In this document: positions 56,025 through 64,000 of the stretch, piece after piece | How the letters are laid out: each line of letters starts with the position of its first letter | Position numbering within the stretch: the stretch's first letter is position 1 | Origin: Isoetes taiwanensis | Lineage: Eukaryota > Streptophyta > Lycopodiopsida > Isoetales > Isoetaceae | Direction of reading: 5' to 3' | DNA length: 64,000 nt | Assembly (NCBI GenBank): GCA_021234155.1 | Contig: JAJEKV010000104.1 | Location: 1,247,900-1,311,899 of the forward strand | Notes under the pieces: generated by a model | Database searches by the model: none | What the model was told of the DNA's origin: nothing | Seen by the model: only the letters and a program-made list of their open reading frames with translations | Position numbers and translations under genes: made by a program

Positions 56025-57827
56025 TTGAAACTGTTACTTACTCAGGCCCCGGTACTTGTTCCTCCTCAATGGGACAAGCCATTTCATGTTCATGTTGACG
56101 TCTCTGCCTTTGCAATTGGTGCTGTTCTCTCTCAGGCCTATGATGAAACCACGGATAAACCAATCCGCTATGCCAGCCGGAAACTCAATCCTGCTGAGCG
56201 CAACTATTCTGCCACGGAACGGGAAGCCTTGGGCTTAGTCTTTTGTGTCCAACGTTTCCGACATTATTTGCTGGGAAGCCAGATCAAGTTCTTTGTTGAT
56301 CATCAAGCTCTTCTTTATTTGATCAACAAAGCCACGCCTACGGGACGCATTGCCCGCTGGGTCCTTCTTCTGCAAGAGTTCGCTCCCTTCGAAATAGTTC
56401 ATAAGGCAGGCAAATCTCATGTGGTGCCTGATTATCTTTCACGCATCCACACAGATGATCCCTCCACGGGTGTTTCTGACGCCTTTCCAGACGCTCAATT
56501 GTTCCTGGTCACGGCCACGCCCCATTGGTTTCACAACTTTCAGCAATATCTTCTCACTGGTGCTCTTCCTCCCGCCGATCCGACGCTCTCTCCAGACAAG
56601 CTTCGCTCCCGCCACCGTCAGTTTCTCAGAGAAGTCCGTGACTATACCATGGTTGCAGGCCATTTGTATAAACGAGGCAAAGACATGGTCCTCCGTCGTT
56701 GTGTCCTCCCTCATGAGGTGCCCGACATTGTTCGACAAGCCCACGATGGGCTTGGGGGTGGTCATTTTAGTGGTGACGCCACGGCACGCAAAATTCTTTT
56801 GGCAGGATATTTCTGGCCCACGCTCTTCAAAGATGCCCATGCTTATGCTCGCACGTGTGACGTCTGTCAGCGTGTGGGAAAGCCCACGGCCCGTGACGCT
56901 CTTCCCTTGACGCCGGTCGCCACGCCACACCCCTTCAGCAAATGGGGAATGGATTTTGTGGGGCCCATGGACCCACCGGCGCGGCACACCCGTGCCCGTT
57001 ATATTCTGGTCATCACGGATTATGCTACTAAATGGGCGGAAGCTTGTGCACTTCCTGACAACACCGCTGCCAGCACAGCCAAGGTTCTCTACACGCACAT
57101 CATCACGCGTTTTGGTTGTCCCACGGAACTTGTTAGTGATCGTGGCGTGCATTTTGTCAACCATACTATTAAGGAGCTGACGGATTATCTTCACATCCAA
57201 CACCGGAAGAGTACACCCTATTATCCTCAAGGAAATGGCTTGGCTGAAAGTACCAACAAAACACTCATCACAGTTCTCAAGAAAATTTGTGACGCTTCAC
57301 GAACAGATTGGCAGGAAAAGTTGCCTACTGTTCTTTGGGCTTACAACACTAGTTTCAAAATTGCTACGGGTCACACTCCTTTCAAACTCGTTTATGGTCA
57401 AGAAGCTCTCATGCCCTTTGAATATATTCTTCCGACTCTCCGTTTCCAACTGGCTACAGCACATAATCCACCTGCTGCACTCAAGGAAAGGGTTTATCAA
57501 TTGGAACAGTTGGATGAACTTCGGCGTGATGCTTACTTTCATGTTCTTCATGGCCAACAGTTGCAGAAATCCTTGCATGACAAACGACTTAAGACAAAAA
57601 CATTCAGAAAAGGAGATTTGGTTCTTCTTTATGATTCCCGTTATAAAAATTTTCCGGGCAAGTTAAAGTTTCGATGGCTTGGTCCTTATCAAATTGTTCA
57701 AGTGGTACAACCCATCGTTTTCAAGCTGGCTGAATTAGATGGCACTCCATTACCTACACTGGTTAATGGCTTTCGCCTCAAACAATTTCATACAACAGAA
57801 AGTCACACACAAGGCACCCAAAATTAA
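56025..57827 (+). CDS. Athila-like RNase H and integrase
   Basis: A 600-codon frame. RNase H: FHVHVDVSAFAIGAVLSQ, ATEREALGLVFCVQRFRHYL, VDHQALLYL. The linker (KSHVVPDYLSRI) is followed by the integrase HHCC domain (HDGLGGGH...CDVCQR, 56740-56880). The catalytic core has GMDFVGPMD (56950), LVSDRGVHF (57130) and NGLAESTNKTL (57240), i.e. D, D and E all present. The C-terminus has KGDLVLLYDSRYKNFPGKL and FKLAELDG. There is no chromodomain, consistent with the Athila/Tat side of Ty3/Gypsy. No polypurine tract or 3' LTR follows. Confidence 0.94.
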   Translation: MKLLLTQAPVLVPPQWDKPFHVHVDVSAFAIGAVLSQAYDETTDKPIRYASRKLNPAERNYSATEREALGLVFCVQRFRHYLLGSQIKFFVDHQALLYLINKATPTGRIARWVLLLQEFAPFEIVHKAGKSHVVPDYLSRIHTDDPSTGVSDAFPDAQLFLVTATPHWFHNFQQYLLTGALPPADPTLSPDKLRSRHRQFLREVRDYTMVAGHLYKRGKDMVLRRCVLPHEVPDIVRQAHDGLGGGHFSGDATARKILLAGYFWPTLFKDAHAYARTCDVCQRVGKPTARDALPLTPVATPHPFSKWGMDFVGPMDPPARHTRARYILVITDYATKWAEACALPDNTAASTAKVLYTHIITRFGCPTELVSDRGVHFVNHTIKELTDYLHIQHRKSTPYYPQGNGLAESTNKTLITVLKKICDASRTDWQEKLPTVLWAYNTSFKIATGHTPFKLVYGQEALMPFEYILPTLRFQLATAHNPPAALKERVYQLEQLDELRRDAYFHVLHGQQLQKSLHDKRLKTKTFRKGDLVLLYDSRYKNFPGKLKFRWLGPYQIVQVVQPIVFKLAELDGTPLPTLVNGFRLKQFHTTESHTQGTQN

Positions 57828-58730
57828 AACACTACATGGTTTTTCCCATGGTTATGACTAGAAAACCATTCTACCAAACCAATGCAGCTTTGGGGGTTAA
57901 TTTCATTAAAAACCATATGTGGCTAAAGTAATGGGTTCTCTTGTAAGGTGTTTTAGGGTGGTATTATAACATGGTAAATGCAAATGGCTTCTTTGTAGAA
58001 TTTGTCAAAGTGGTATATTATATTGGTAAATGGATGTGGTATGTTATAGTGGTTTTATAGTATAGTTTATCCATGTGATAAAACGTTATGGTTGTGGATG
58101 TGGTTTAATATGGTGCTTTATTCATGCAATTTTATAATGTGGTTGGTTATTGTGATAAACTAGCTTGGTTGTGGATGTGGTCTAATATGGTGCTTTATTC
58201 ATGTGATTTTATAACGTGGTTAGTTATTGTGATAAACTAGCATGGCTAAATGCACATGGTTTGCAATGTGTTAACACAATAAACCACCATTACTATAATT
58301 GTTATCTCTCCAAATGTGCACGGTTTTTTAAGCATTAACTTCATGGTTATCATTTATAAACCGCTATGATAATCAATAATGCTCTGTAGTCTGAAGCATT
58401 TCAAGTTTAATAGACTAAAACTATTAAGAACTGTGGACGGTTTCTTATGTATTGAGGTATTATTTCAAAAATTAGAGAGCAAGGGGATTTGAACCCCCTA
58501 CCATTTCCAAAACTCATAAATAATAAATTCCATAACTCAAATTTATCAAATTTGCACAAAAAATAATAAGATACTTTAAGCTTGCATGTAAGGTATGTTA
58601 GTGCATGTAACGTACTAAGATACATATTGTTGACCAGGATATCATCCGGTCGATGGATAATTCCTTTCTTCTGATACACAATAATATGCAAAAGAAAAAC
58701 ATAGCTATGCATGAATCATAAAGCTCATAC
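57828..58730. other. AT-rich DNA with TGGTTT-rich repeats
   Basis: No gene is seen. The phrase TGGTTT/AAACCA recurs. The 77-bp repeat at 58091-58244 lies inside. There is no LTR, so the retrotransposon is truncated at about 57830-57850. Confidence 0.5.
58091..58244. repeat. 77-bp tandem repeat (two units)
   Basis: GTTGTGGATGTGGT starts units at 58091 and 58168. Both run on through ATATGGTGCTTTATTCATG and TTATTGTGATAAACTAG. Confidence 0.9.
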
Positions 58731-58777
58731 CTTTTCAAATACCTCAATGAAATGGGAGATGCTAATACCTCATCCAT
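58731..58777 (-). CDS. Possible short exon, minus strand
   Basis: A 47-bp stretch is framed by TTTGTTTTGCAG before and AAG|GTATGAG after. It reads MDEVLASPISLRYLK. The splice signals are good. The host gene is unidentified. Confidence 0.3.
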
Positions 58778-59346
58778 CTGCAAAACAAATATATGCATTG
58801 CCAGTATCTTGTTAGCAAAGCTACAAAATTTCACAATCAAAACTTTAAGAAATGCTCACTACAAAGCTGCATAATTTAGCAGCCAATTGACTGCGCTCAA
58901 GATCATTTTCAATTAGATTTACATCGAAACGTGAAATTTCATAATCCAGTTGCACATGTTTCACCTAAGACAAAGTTCCTTGCCGGATCTCCATATACAA
59001 GATTACCACCACGAGTTGCAAATAAAATCTTCAAACAAAAACTTGTTTTCCAACATAAATGCACAGTGACCATTTTCTTTAATACTAGTCTATGATACAG
59101 AATAATCTTGTGAGGCATTCGCTAATTGAAATACCAGGTGGCGCCTTCCATTCCCTCAATTGCCTGATGGAAGTTGCATCTACAACCCTGCAGTAACCTG
59201 ATTTGCTAGAAACATTGGCAAAGTTAACAACTTAATAAAGAAATAGACATAAGAAAATCGTGACATAGCCAACCTTAATGGCATATGGCATAATTTCTGT
59301 GTTAGCATGATAATTAGATCTAAAAGTGATAGAAGTAATATTAAAC
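58778..59346. other. No recognised gene; possible intron sequence
   Basis: AT-rich, lying between candidate minus-strand exons. Confidence 0.35.
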
Positions 59347-59919
59347 CTCATAGGGATCACTTTCTAAAAGATAGTAAGTTCTGGCAGGTCTTCTATTCTC
59401 CAAAACATTCTTGTACAGGTAGACACTACTTTGAAGAATATCTGCACTGTTTAGATAAGAAATATGGTTAGATTTCGAGTTTTTATCCTTATGATTTGAA
59501 TTGCCGCCGCAGCACAACCTATTTACATCCTCAAGGCAATATTCTAACACTTTAGTAATTACAACTCTGCGTACTACATGGTCTCCAACAACCCAATTTT
59601 TCAAAGATTTAAGCATAAAACCCAACAACCAATGTAAATTCGAGTTGCATCTCTTACATCCTGCCTGGGCATCCATTTTTTTACAGCTTTTTAATGCTTC
59701 AACAATTACCTGTGTTGTCAGATCTAAGATTTCACATACCAATGGCAGAGAATATCTAGAATGCATAGGCATTCCCACAATTAAGCTGCTGGAATTTGGT
59801 GGTCAATCCTTGCAGAATACGGCTACAGATATGGGTTCGAAATTGCGAGGTAATATGGCTTTGAGCTCCATCACAAAACGAATTAAATCGCCCATGGTTT
59901 GCAAAACCTGGCCGCTGAT
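59347..59919 (-). CDS. Possible long exon of an unidentified gene, minus strand
   Basis: It is bounded by a TACTAGCAG acceptor and a GAG|GTTTAA donor. The frame has 191 codons with one TGA about 38 codons in. It has a natural helical look (VLQTMGDLIRFVMELKAIL, RYSLPLVCEILDLTTQVIV, VITKVLEYCLEDVNRLCC, SVYLYKNVLENRRPARTYY) that suggests an all-helical scaffold. I do not recognise a family. The stop means either a pseudogene, an undetected short intron or a sequence error. Confidence 0.45.
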
Positions 59920-60008
59920 CTGCTAGTAATTGGAAACTATGGCAAGAATATCTTGATCCATAGATTCAGAATGTTAGATCATTACGGCGAGAGACAGGAA
60001 ATACTTAC

Positions 60009-60124
60009 AGCTCAAGAACATAAGACTTGATCACCTGATAAACTGGAAAATATAAGTAAAGAACGATAAGCATCCGAATGAGGTTTTGACGCACCAAATC
60101 CAGCCTCCTCGCCTTGGCCGCCAT
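60009..60124 (-). CDS. Possible first exon of the minus-strand gene
   Basis: The ATG at 60124 (MAAKARRLDLVRQNLIRML) opens 38 codons ending at a strong GTAAGT donor (60008). It lies about 90 bp upstream of the previous exon. The phase does not fit that exon's acceptor directly, so another splice site or exon would be needed. Upstream DNA contains G-box-like sites. Confidence 0.35.
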
Positions 60125-60375
60125 ATCCTCTGTTCACGCCGTTAGGGCTACGTTCATAGGGTTACCATTCTACTTTCTGGTTTTGGTGATAACGTCTCCG
60201 TTATCAACCACTACTCTTAATTTCGTAATTTCTCTAAATCATAGATTTGAAGCAAGAAAGAAGCTTTTGAATAATTAAGTGAAGGTATAGAAAATAGAAC
60301 CTCTGGAAGAAGGGGCATTCTTTGCATGCCGAAACGAATCCTTACCTTTAATTTTGCCGCCGCATCCAATAGCGC

Positions 60376-60915
60376 CTCGACACGTGTCTGTGTTTCTTAT
60401 CCTAAAAACACAAAACTCAACACCTCGCATGTCGTTGTTTCTACACAGATTTTTGCCATGCATTCTGCTGCTTTTACTCCGCATTCAGCTATTTCTACCT
60501 TGCATTCTACCGATTCTACCTCAAAATCTGGTCGCAGAATTGAAGGTAAATTTTTTTTTTTTTTTCCGTATAAGGGAAAGGCCCGCTGGGCTATTTTCTA
60601 GCCGAAAAAGATGGCCCATAGAAAACAACCCAGCGGGCCTTTGGCATAATGGAAAATATCCATTGGGCTTCATTCTGCTGCTGAATGCAAGGTAAGATCG
60701 ACTGAATGCAGGGTAAGATCCATGAACTGTAGGATAAAATCGACTGAAGGAAGGTAAAAATATGTCGTTGTTCTTGCTCGACTTCCAAATAAAGAAAACT
60801 TGCCACGTGTCGTAATAAGATTGGATGGGAAGGCAGAATGAAGCCCAATGGTTTTTCCATTATGCCAAAAGCCTGTTGGGTTGTTTTTTGGTCGGACAAG
60901 CTGGCCTCCGCGCTC
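60376..60915. repeat. Mirrored foldback with G-box-like ends
   Basis: Left arm: GACACGTGTC (60376) followed by ~20-bp units with GCATTC...TACC to about 60527. Right arm: inverted units (GGTAAGATC...GAATGC) from about 60675 to 60750, then CCACGTGTCG (60790). At the centre, 60586-60643 folds by GGCCCGCTGGG/CCCAGCGGGCC. A further inverted pair joins 60610-60675 with 60830-60900. It lies upstream of the candidate minus-strand exon 1. Confidence 0.75.
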
Positions 60916-61864
60916 TGCACGTCGGCCATCTTTCTACTCACCATCTTCTAGTTGATGCATGTATGTCAGGTTACTTCCTTCTATGCATGAACTGCATGTT
61001 TGGCACATAATATTTCGTATCCTACACCCATCTTATTTGCATCATATACTAAACTAGAGTTTTCTAGTTTGTGCCTAGTGCGTATCTTTTCACATTGATA
61101 GTTGTTTATTTCGCATGAAGCTCCACATTCTTATATCTACAAGAAATTTATCGCGACGGCCAAGGCCGCCGCGAACATATCTTTTGGTCGGCTGGATGCA
61201 AAAGACACCTTATGTAAAAGATACTTGGATGTCATAAATGACATACAATATTGAAGGAAAAATGGGATCGAAATGACGTTATGTCCTTAAAATTGTCATT
61301 CTTAGCTTAAGCTTTTAACATTGTTCCCTTAACTCATATGTGCCAATCCTTAATGCATAACAGACTTCAAATGTTAAAAGTAGTTTGCATGTTTGGTTTA
61401 AAATTTAGAGGTAAATGGAATAGCCCAATATTTTTAAATGGTAGGACTTGTGTTGGAATAACATTTTTATTCGTCTTTTTCCTTGTTGTTTCAATAGCAT
61501 GATTAGTTACATTTTCTCTCCTTCTTTTTTTTCTTTCCTTTTTTTGCCTTTAGTGTTTCTTGTCTTGAGTGTATCCATATTTTTTCTCTTGATTTTAGAT
61601 TTCCATTCTTCCAATGTTTTCTCTTGATTTTAGATTTACTCACGAACAGAAGGATTTTGCACTATGTAGGTTTAGTTTTTACTAGCTTTTATTTCCATTT
61701 CGCATAGCCAGCATACCTCTCTATCATTTACATTTCAAAACCCTGTGTTACTAACAATATTGTGAATAACCTGATTTCGGATCTAACCCTTGCCACACAA
61801 TTGTAATGGTGAACAAGGAGCATCGCAGACCCTGCCTGACAACGATCTGTCCTTCAACTCCTTT
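60916..61864. other. No recognised gene
   Basis: AT-rich, without coding frames or clear repeats. Confidence 0.4.
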
Positions 61865-61937
61865 CATCTCCCTTCATCGCTCATCTCCCTTCATCTCCCT
61901 TCATCTCCCTTCCACCGAATCTCCCTTCATCTCCCTT
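61865..61937. repeat. (CATCTCCCTT)n minisatellite
   Basis: About six to seven 10-bp units with small variations. Confidence 0.9.
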
Positions 61938-61972
61938 TTTTGCTAGGGCAGGAAATCGCATAAGGAAATTGC

Positions 61973-62129
61973 AGAGGAAAAAGTGGCACCCATAGCTCGG
62001 AAGGACCAGACCTCCATCCTGGCAATTAAACAGAGAATGTTGAAGCTCAAGGAATCTGCCATAGCTGCGGCTATGGAAGGCGGATCCTCTTCTGATAACT
62101 TGAAGGCTCTTCTTTTTGTGTTAGCTTAG
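61973..62129 (+). CDS. Possible terminal exon, unidentified
   Basis: After a GAAATTGCAG acceptor the frame reads ARKDQTSILAIKQRMLKLKE and MEGGSSSDNLKALLFVLA and ends in TAG at 62127-62129. It looks amphipathic and helical. The upstream exons are not found. Confidence 0.25.
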
Positions 62130-62242
62130 TAGAAATATCATATATTGAGGTCCACTCTTATCCCGCCAGATATAAAAGCTACGAGGGACCAAAGCAGGCG
62201 CTTGGAGATGCCATAGCTGGCGCTTCAGAGGTAGAAGCTTGA

Positions 62243-62455
62243 TTAGGGATGTTGCGAAAGGAAGAAAGGGGTTTTTGAGCTCGCATTCAGGAGGAAATCC
62301 AGAGGGTCGGATTTGGAAAGGATTGAACCTGAGGGGCTGTGCCGCTGTGCTTCTACGAAAAAATTGTCGATCTGCTCTTGAGAGCCACGCAGAATCCAAC
62401 TAGAGCTGCAATTCGTCTGTAGACTATCACAATCTGGCAGCAGAAGATCTGCCAT
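62243..62455 (-). CDS. Small hypothetical ORF
   Basis: A 70-codon frame with an ATG start (MADLLLPDCDSLQTNC, then SKSDPLDFLLNASSKTPF) of natural composition. It may be a first exon or a small gene. No family is recognised. Confidence 0.25.
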   Translation of the reverse strand: MADLLLPDCDSLQTNCSSSWILRGSQEQIDNFFVEAQRHSPSGSILSKSDPLDFLLNASSKTPFFLSQHP

Positions 62456-63292
62456 GCCAGAATCATCAGGAGACTTCCCAGATCTGGCTACGTGTCTCTA
62501 GAATCGATCAGAGAAAGAACTTGCCGCTCAGTGTTTTTTTGCCCTTTTTTTATTTAAACAGCGCTATTTTTTGCCCCCCGAAACACAGAATATGCGAAAG
62601 CATCTTGCCAATAAGAATTACACGAGTTAGAATCCGCCCATGGGTAAGATGACTAATTTGAGTGGAGTATGGAGGAGGAGCGCCTAGTTTTTTTATTTCA
62701 TGTCTACCCCTCGTATTTTATTCCCCATGGAGGTATGAATCCCTCGTGGGAGTATATTTTTTATTATGAGCTTAGCCACCTAGTATTCTTATTTTCATCT
62801 CTACCACTAGTATTTTTATTCCGCATGGAACTATGAGACCCCCAAGGAAGTATATTTTGTATTATGAGCCTAGCTTTCTTGGTTATAGTATGGTGTTGAG
62901 GGATATGCAGATTAGAAAAGATGCCTTTGAGCTTTCACATGTTTTGGTTTGCTTGATATTTGAGTAATCCGGCGTCCTTCAAAAAACAAAAACTATAAAA
63001 GACCATATTTATAGTGGTTTGATAGCAGTAAATTATGACAATAGTCTTTTGGGTGCCTTATGAGTAACCACTATAAATAGCCACATCCTTTTAGGTGATA
63101 ACTATGAATAATTACCATGACAATTAACTCGGTATTGAAAACCATGCTACAAACCACGACCAAACCCCGCTTTCAATACATGAACCGTAAAGCTTTGGAG
63201 TAAAGGGAACTTTTTACAACTCAGGAAATATTGTTTTCTACATGCCTTGAGTTGGATAAAATAAAACATAAAGCAGAGATAATGAAATTGAC
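62456..63292. other. No recognised gene; includes a perfect 14-bp inverted repeat
   Basis: TATTTATAGTGGTT at 63006-63019 pairs with 63066-63079. The surrounding TGGTTT-rich sequence resembles 57.85-58.4 kb, so both could be remnants of a small miniature-element family. Confidence 0.45.
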
Positions 63293-63505
63293 CTTTTGTA
63301 CATTATGCTTCTTTTTGTGCTCCAGTCCGATAAGCTTCACAATTGACCAAGCTTTTGGACCATATGCACCAACTCTGCCAATCTGTTGTACGTTGCAATG
63401 TCCGTAATTATTCACAATATTAGACTCATCAGCCAACAAAAAATAATGGAGATGTGCATCTTTAGTACTTGGGACAGGACCTGCAACATCTTCATCCATT
63501 TTCAT
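63293..63505 (-). CDS. Possible exon of an unidentified gene, minus strand
   Basis: It lies between TTTGCTTTGCAG and AAAAG|GTCAATT. All 71 codons are open (MKMDEDVAGPVPSTKDAHLH, VQQIGRVGAYGPKAWSIVKL). The composition and splice signals are good. No domain is recognised. Its start resembles the short exon at 58731-58777 (MDExxA-P), so the two could be related exons, but this is weak. Confidence 0.4.
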
Positions 63506-64000
63506 CTGCAAAGCAAACAGCAAACAGCGAAGATGAAGCCTTACCAAGTGCTTATAGTTTCAATTGAAGTTATCCTCTGAATACCTGGATGTCCTTCACG
63601 AAATATGACTATACATGAAGAAGACGTAAATAGTTCAAGCGTACTTCAAACATGGTTGGTCCATAAACTCCAAAAAGCAGCATCAGAGTTCCTTTAAATC
63701 CCTGGATCTATAAGGCCAAGCACACATAATATAAAGCTTCCATACACTGTTTATAATCAGATAAATTTGATTATTGTGCTATTTATTTAATTAAGGTCTA
63801 CCTTCATTGCTTCATTGGGTAGCAGGCTCTAGCATCCTAAAAGACTTGCATGAAGGTGATGCATAAGAGAAAAATGGCAGAATACGGCAGTTAAAGGAAT
63901 CTAATGCACAGTGATTTTTATGGAAAATGCCGTCCAAAAATTCTGATCTGCCTCGTAAAGAAAAAAATACACACCATTTATATTCAATACTGTCTAAAGG

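Noticed and set aside
56439-57230. 263-codon frame antisense to the integrase
   Set aside because: It is a shadow of the well-supported + strand integrase and has no motif of its own.
58470-58500. tRNA T-arm-like sequence (GGGGATTTGAACCCCC)
   Set aside because: No D-arm, anticodon arm or acceptor pairing could be found around it.

Overview
This window looks like nuclear DNA of a land plant with a large, repeat-rich genome. The evidence is a dirigent-type gene with a signal peptide, GT-AG style splice signals, plant-type Ty3/Gypsy elements (a chromodomain lineage and an Athila/Tat-like lineage), LINEs, a pogo-like transposase fossil and a SWIM-domain transposase-like gene. Nothing identifies the species. 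A seed-free plant such as a fern is possible but is only a guess. There are no bacterial, organellar, rRNA or convincing tRNA features.

Layout. 1-2.9 kb: decayed LINE (family A) plus its 3' flank, duplicated at 41.35-44.29 kb. 2.9-9 kb: no recognised gene. 9-12.3 kb: short tandem duplications, then two long polypyrimidine blocks, each followed by a related segment of about 180 bp. 12.5-19.3 kb: minus-strand Ty3/Gypsy chromovirus with a polypurine tract, degenerate chromodomain, integrase, RT, protease and gag, an extra ORF upstream of gag, and a leader with ~170-bp tandem repeats. 19.5-21.3 kb: unidentified coding remnants and an LTR fragment. 21.8-23.0 kb: pogo/Tigger-like transposase fossil. 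24.3-25.0 kb: the dirigent gene, the only clearly intact host gene. 25-29.5 kb: nothing firm. 29.5-43.8 kb: a nested stack made of a chromovirus 3' end, LINE B, an Athila-like LTR plus gag, a ~5.6 kb two-gene terminal-inverted-repeat element, the rest of LINE B, and an inverted plus direct LINE A carrying a solo LTR. 44.3-46.8 kb: 5'-truncated LTR, primer-binding site and leader holding five 71-bp hairpin modules on a 213-bp lattice. 46.8-52.5 kb: a 2.8-kb tandem duplication carrying an Athila-like LTR and gag start. 52.5-57.8 kb: nearly complete gag-pro-pol of that element, with no 3' LTR. 58-64 kb: AT-rich sequence with possible minus-strand exons of an unidentified gene, a mirrored foldback with G-box-like ends, and small repeats.

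Best candidates for something undescribed: (1) the 32.14-37.74 kb element, with terminal inverted repeats, two divergently transcribed decayed genes (one ending in a SWIM zinc finger) and a central cluster of AAACGGCGCCGTTT palindromes; (2) the hairpin array in the retrotransposon leader, whose modules are conserved in length and sequence while the spacers have diverged; (3) patches (1-2.4 kb and 51.2-52.15 kb) where CAG/CTG sites of the sister copy read as CGG/CG with many small indels, which looks more like consensus error at methylated repeats than ageing.
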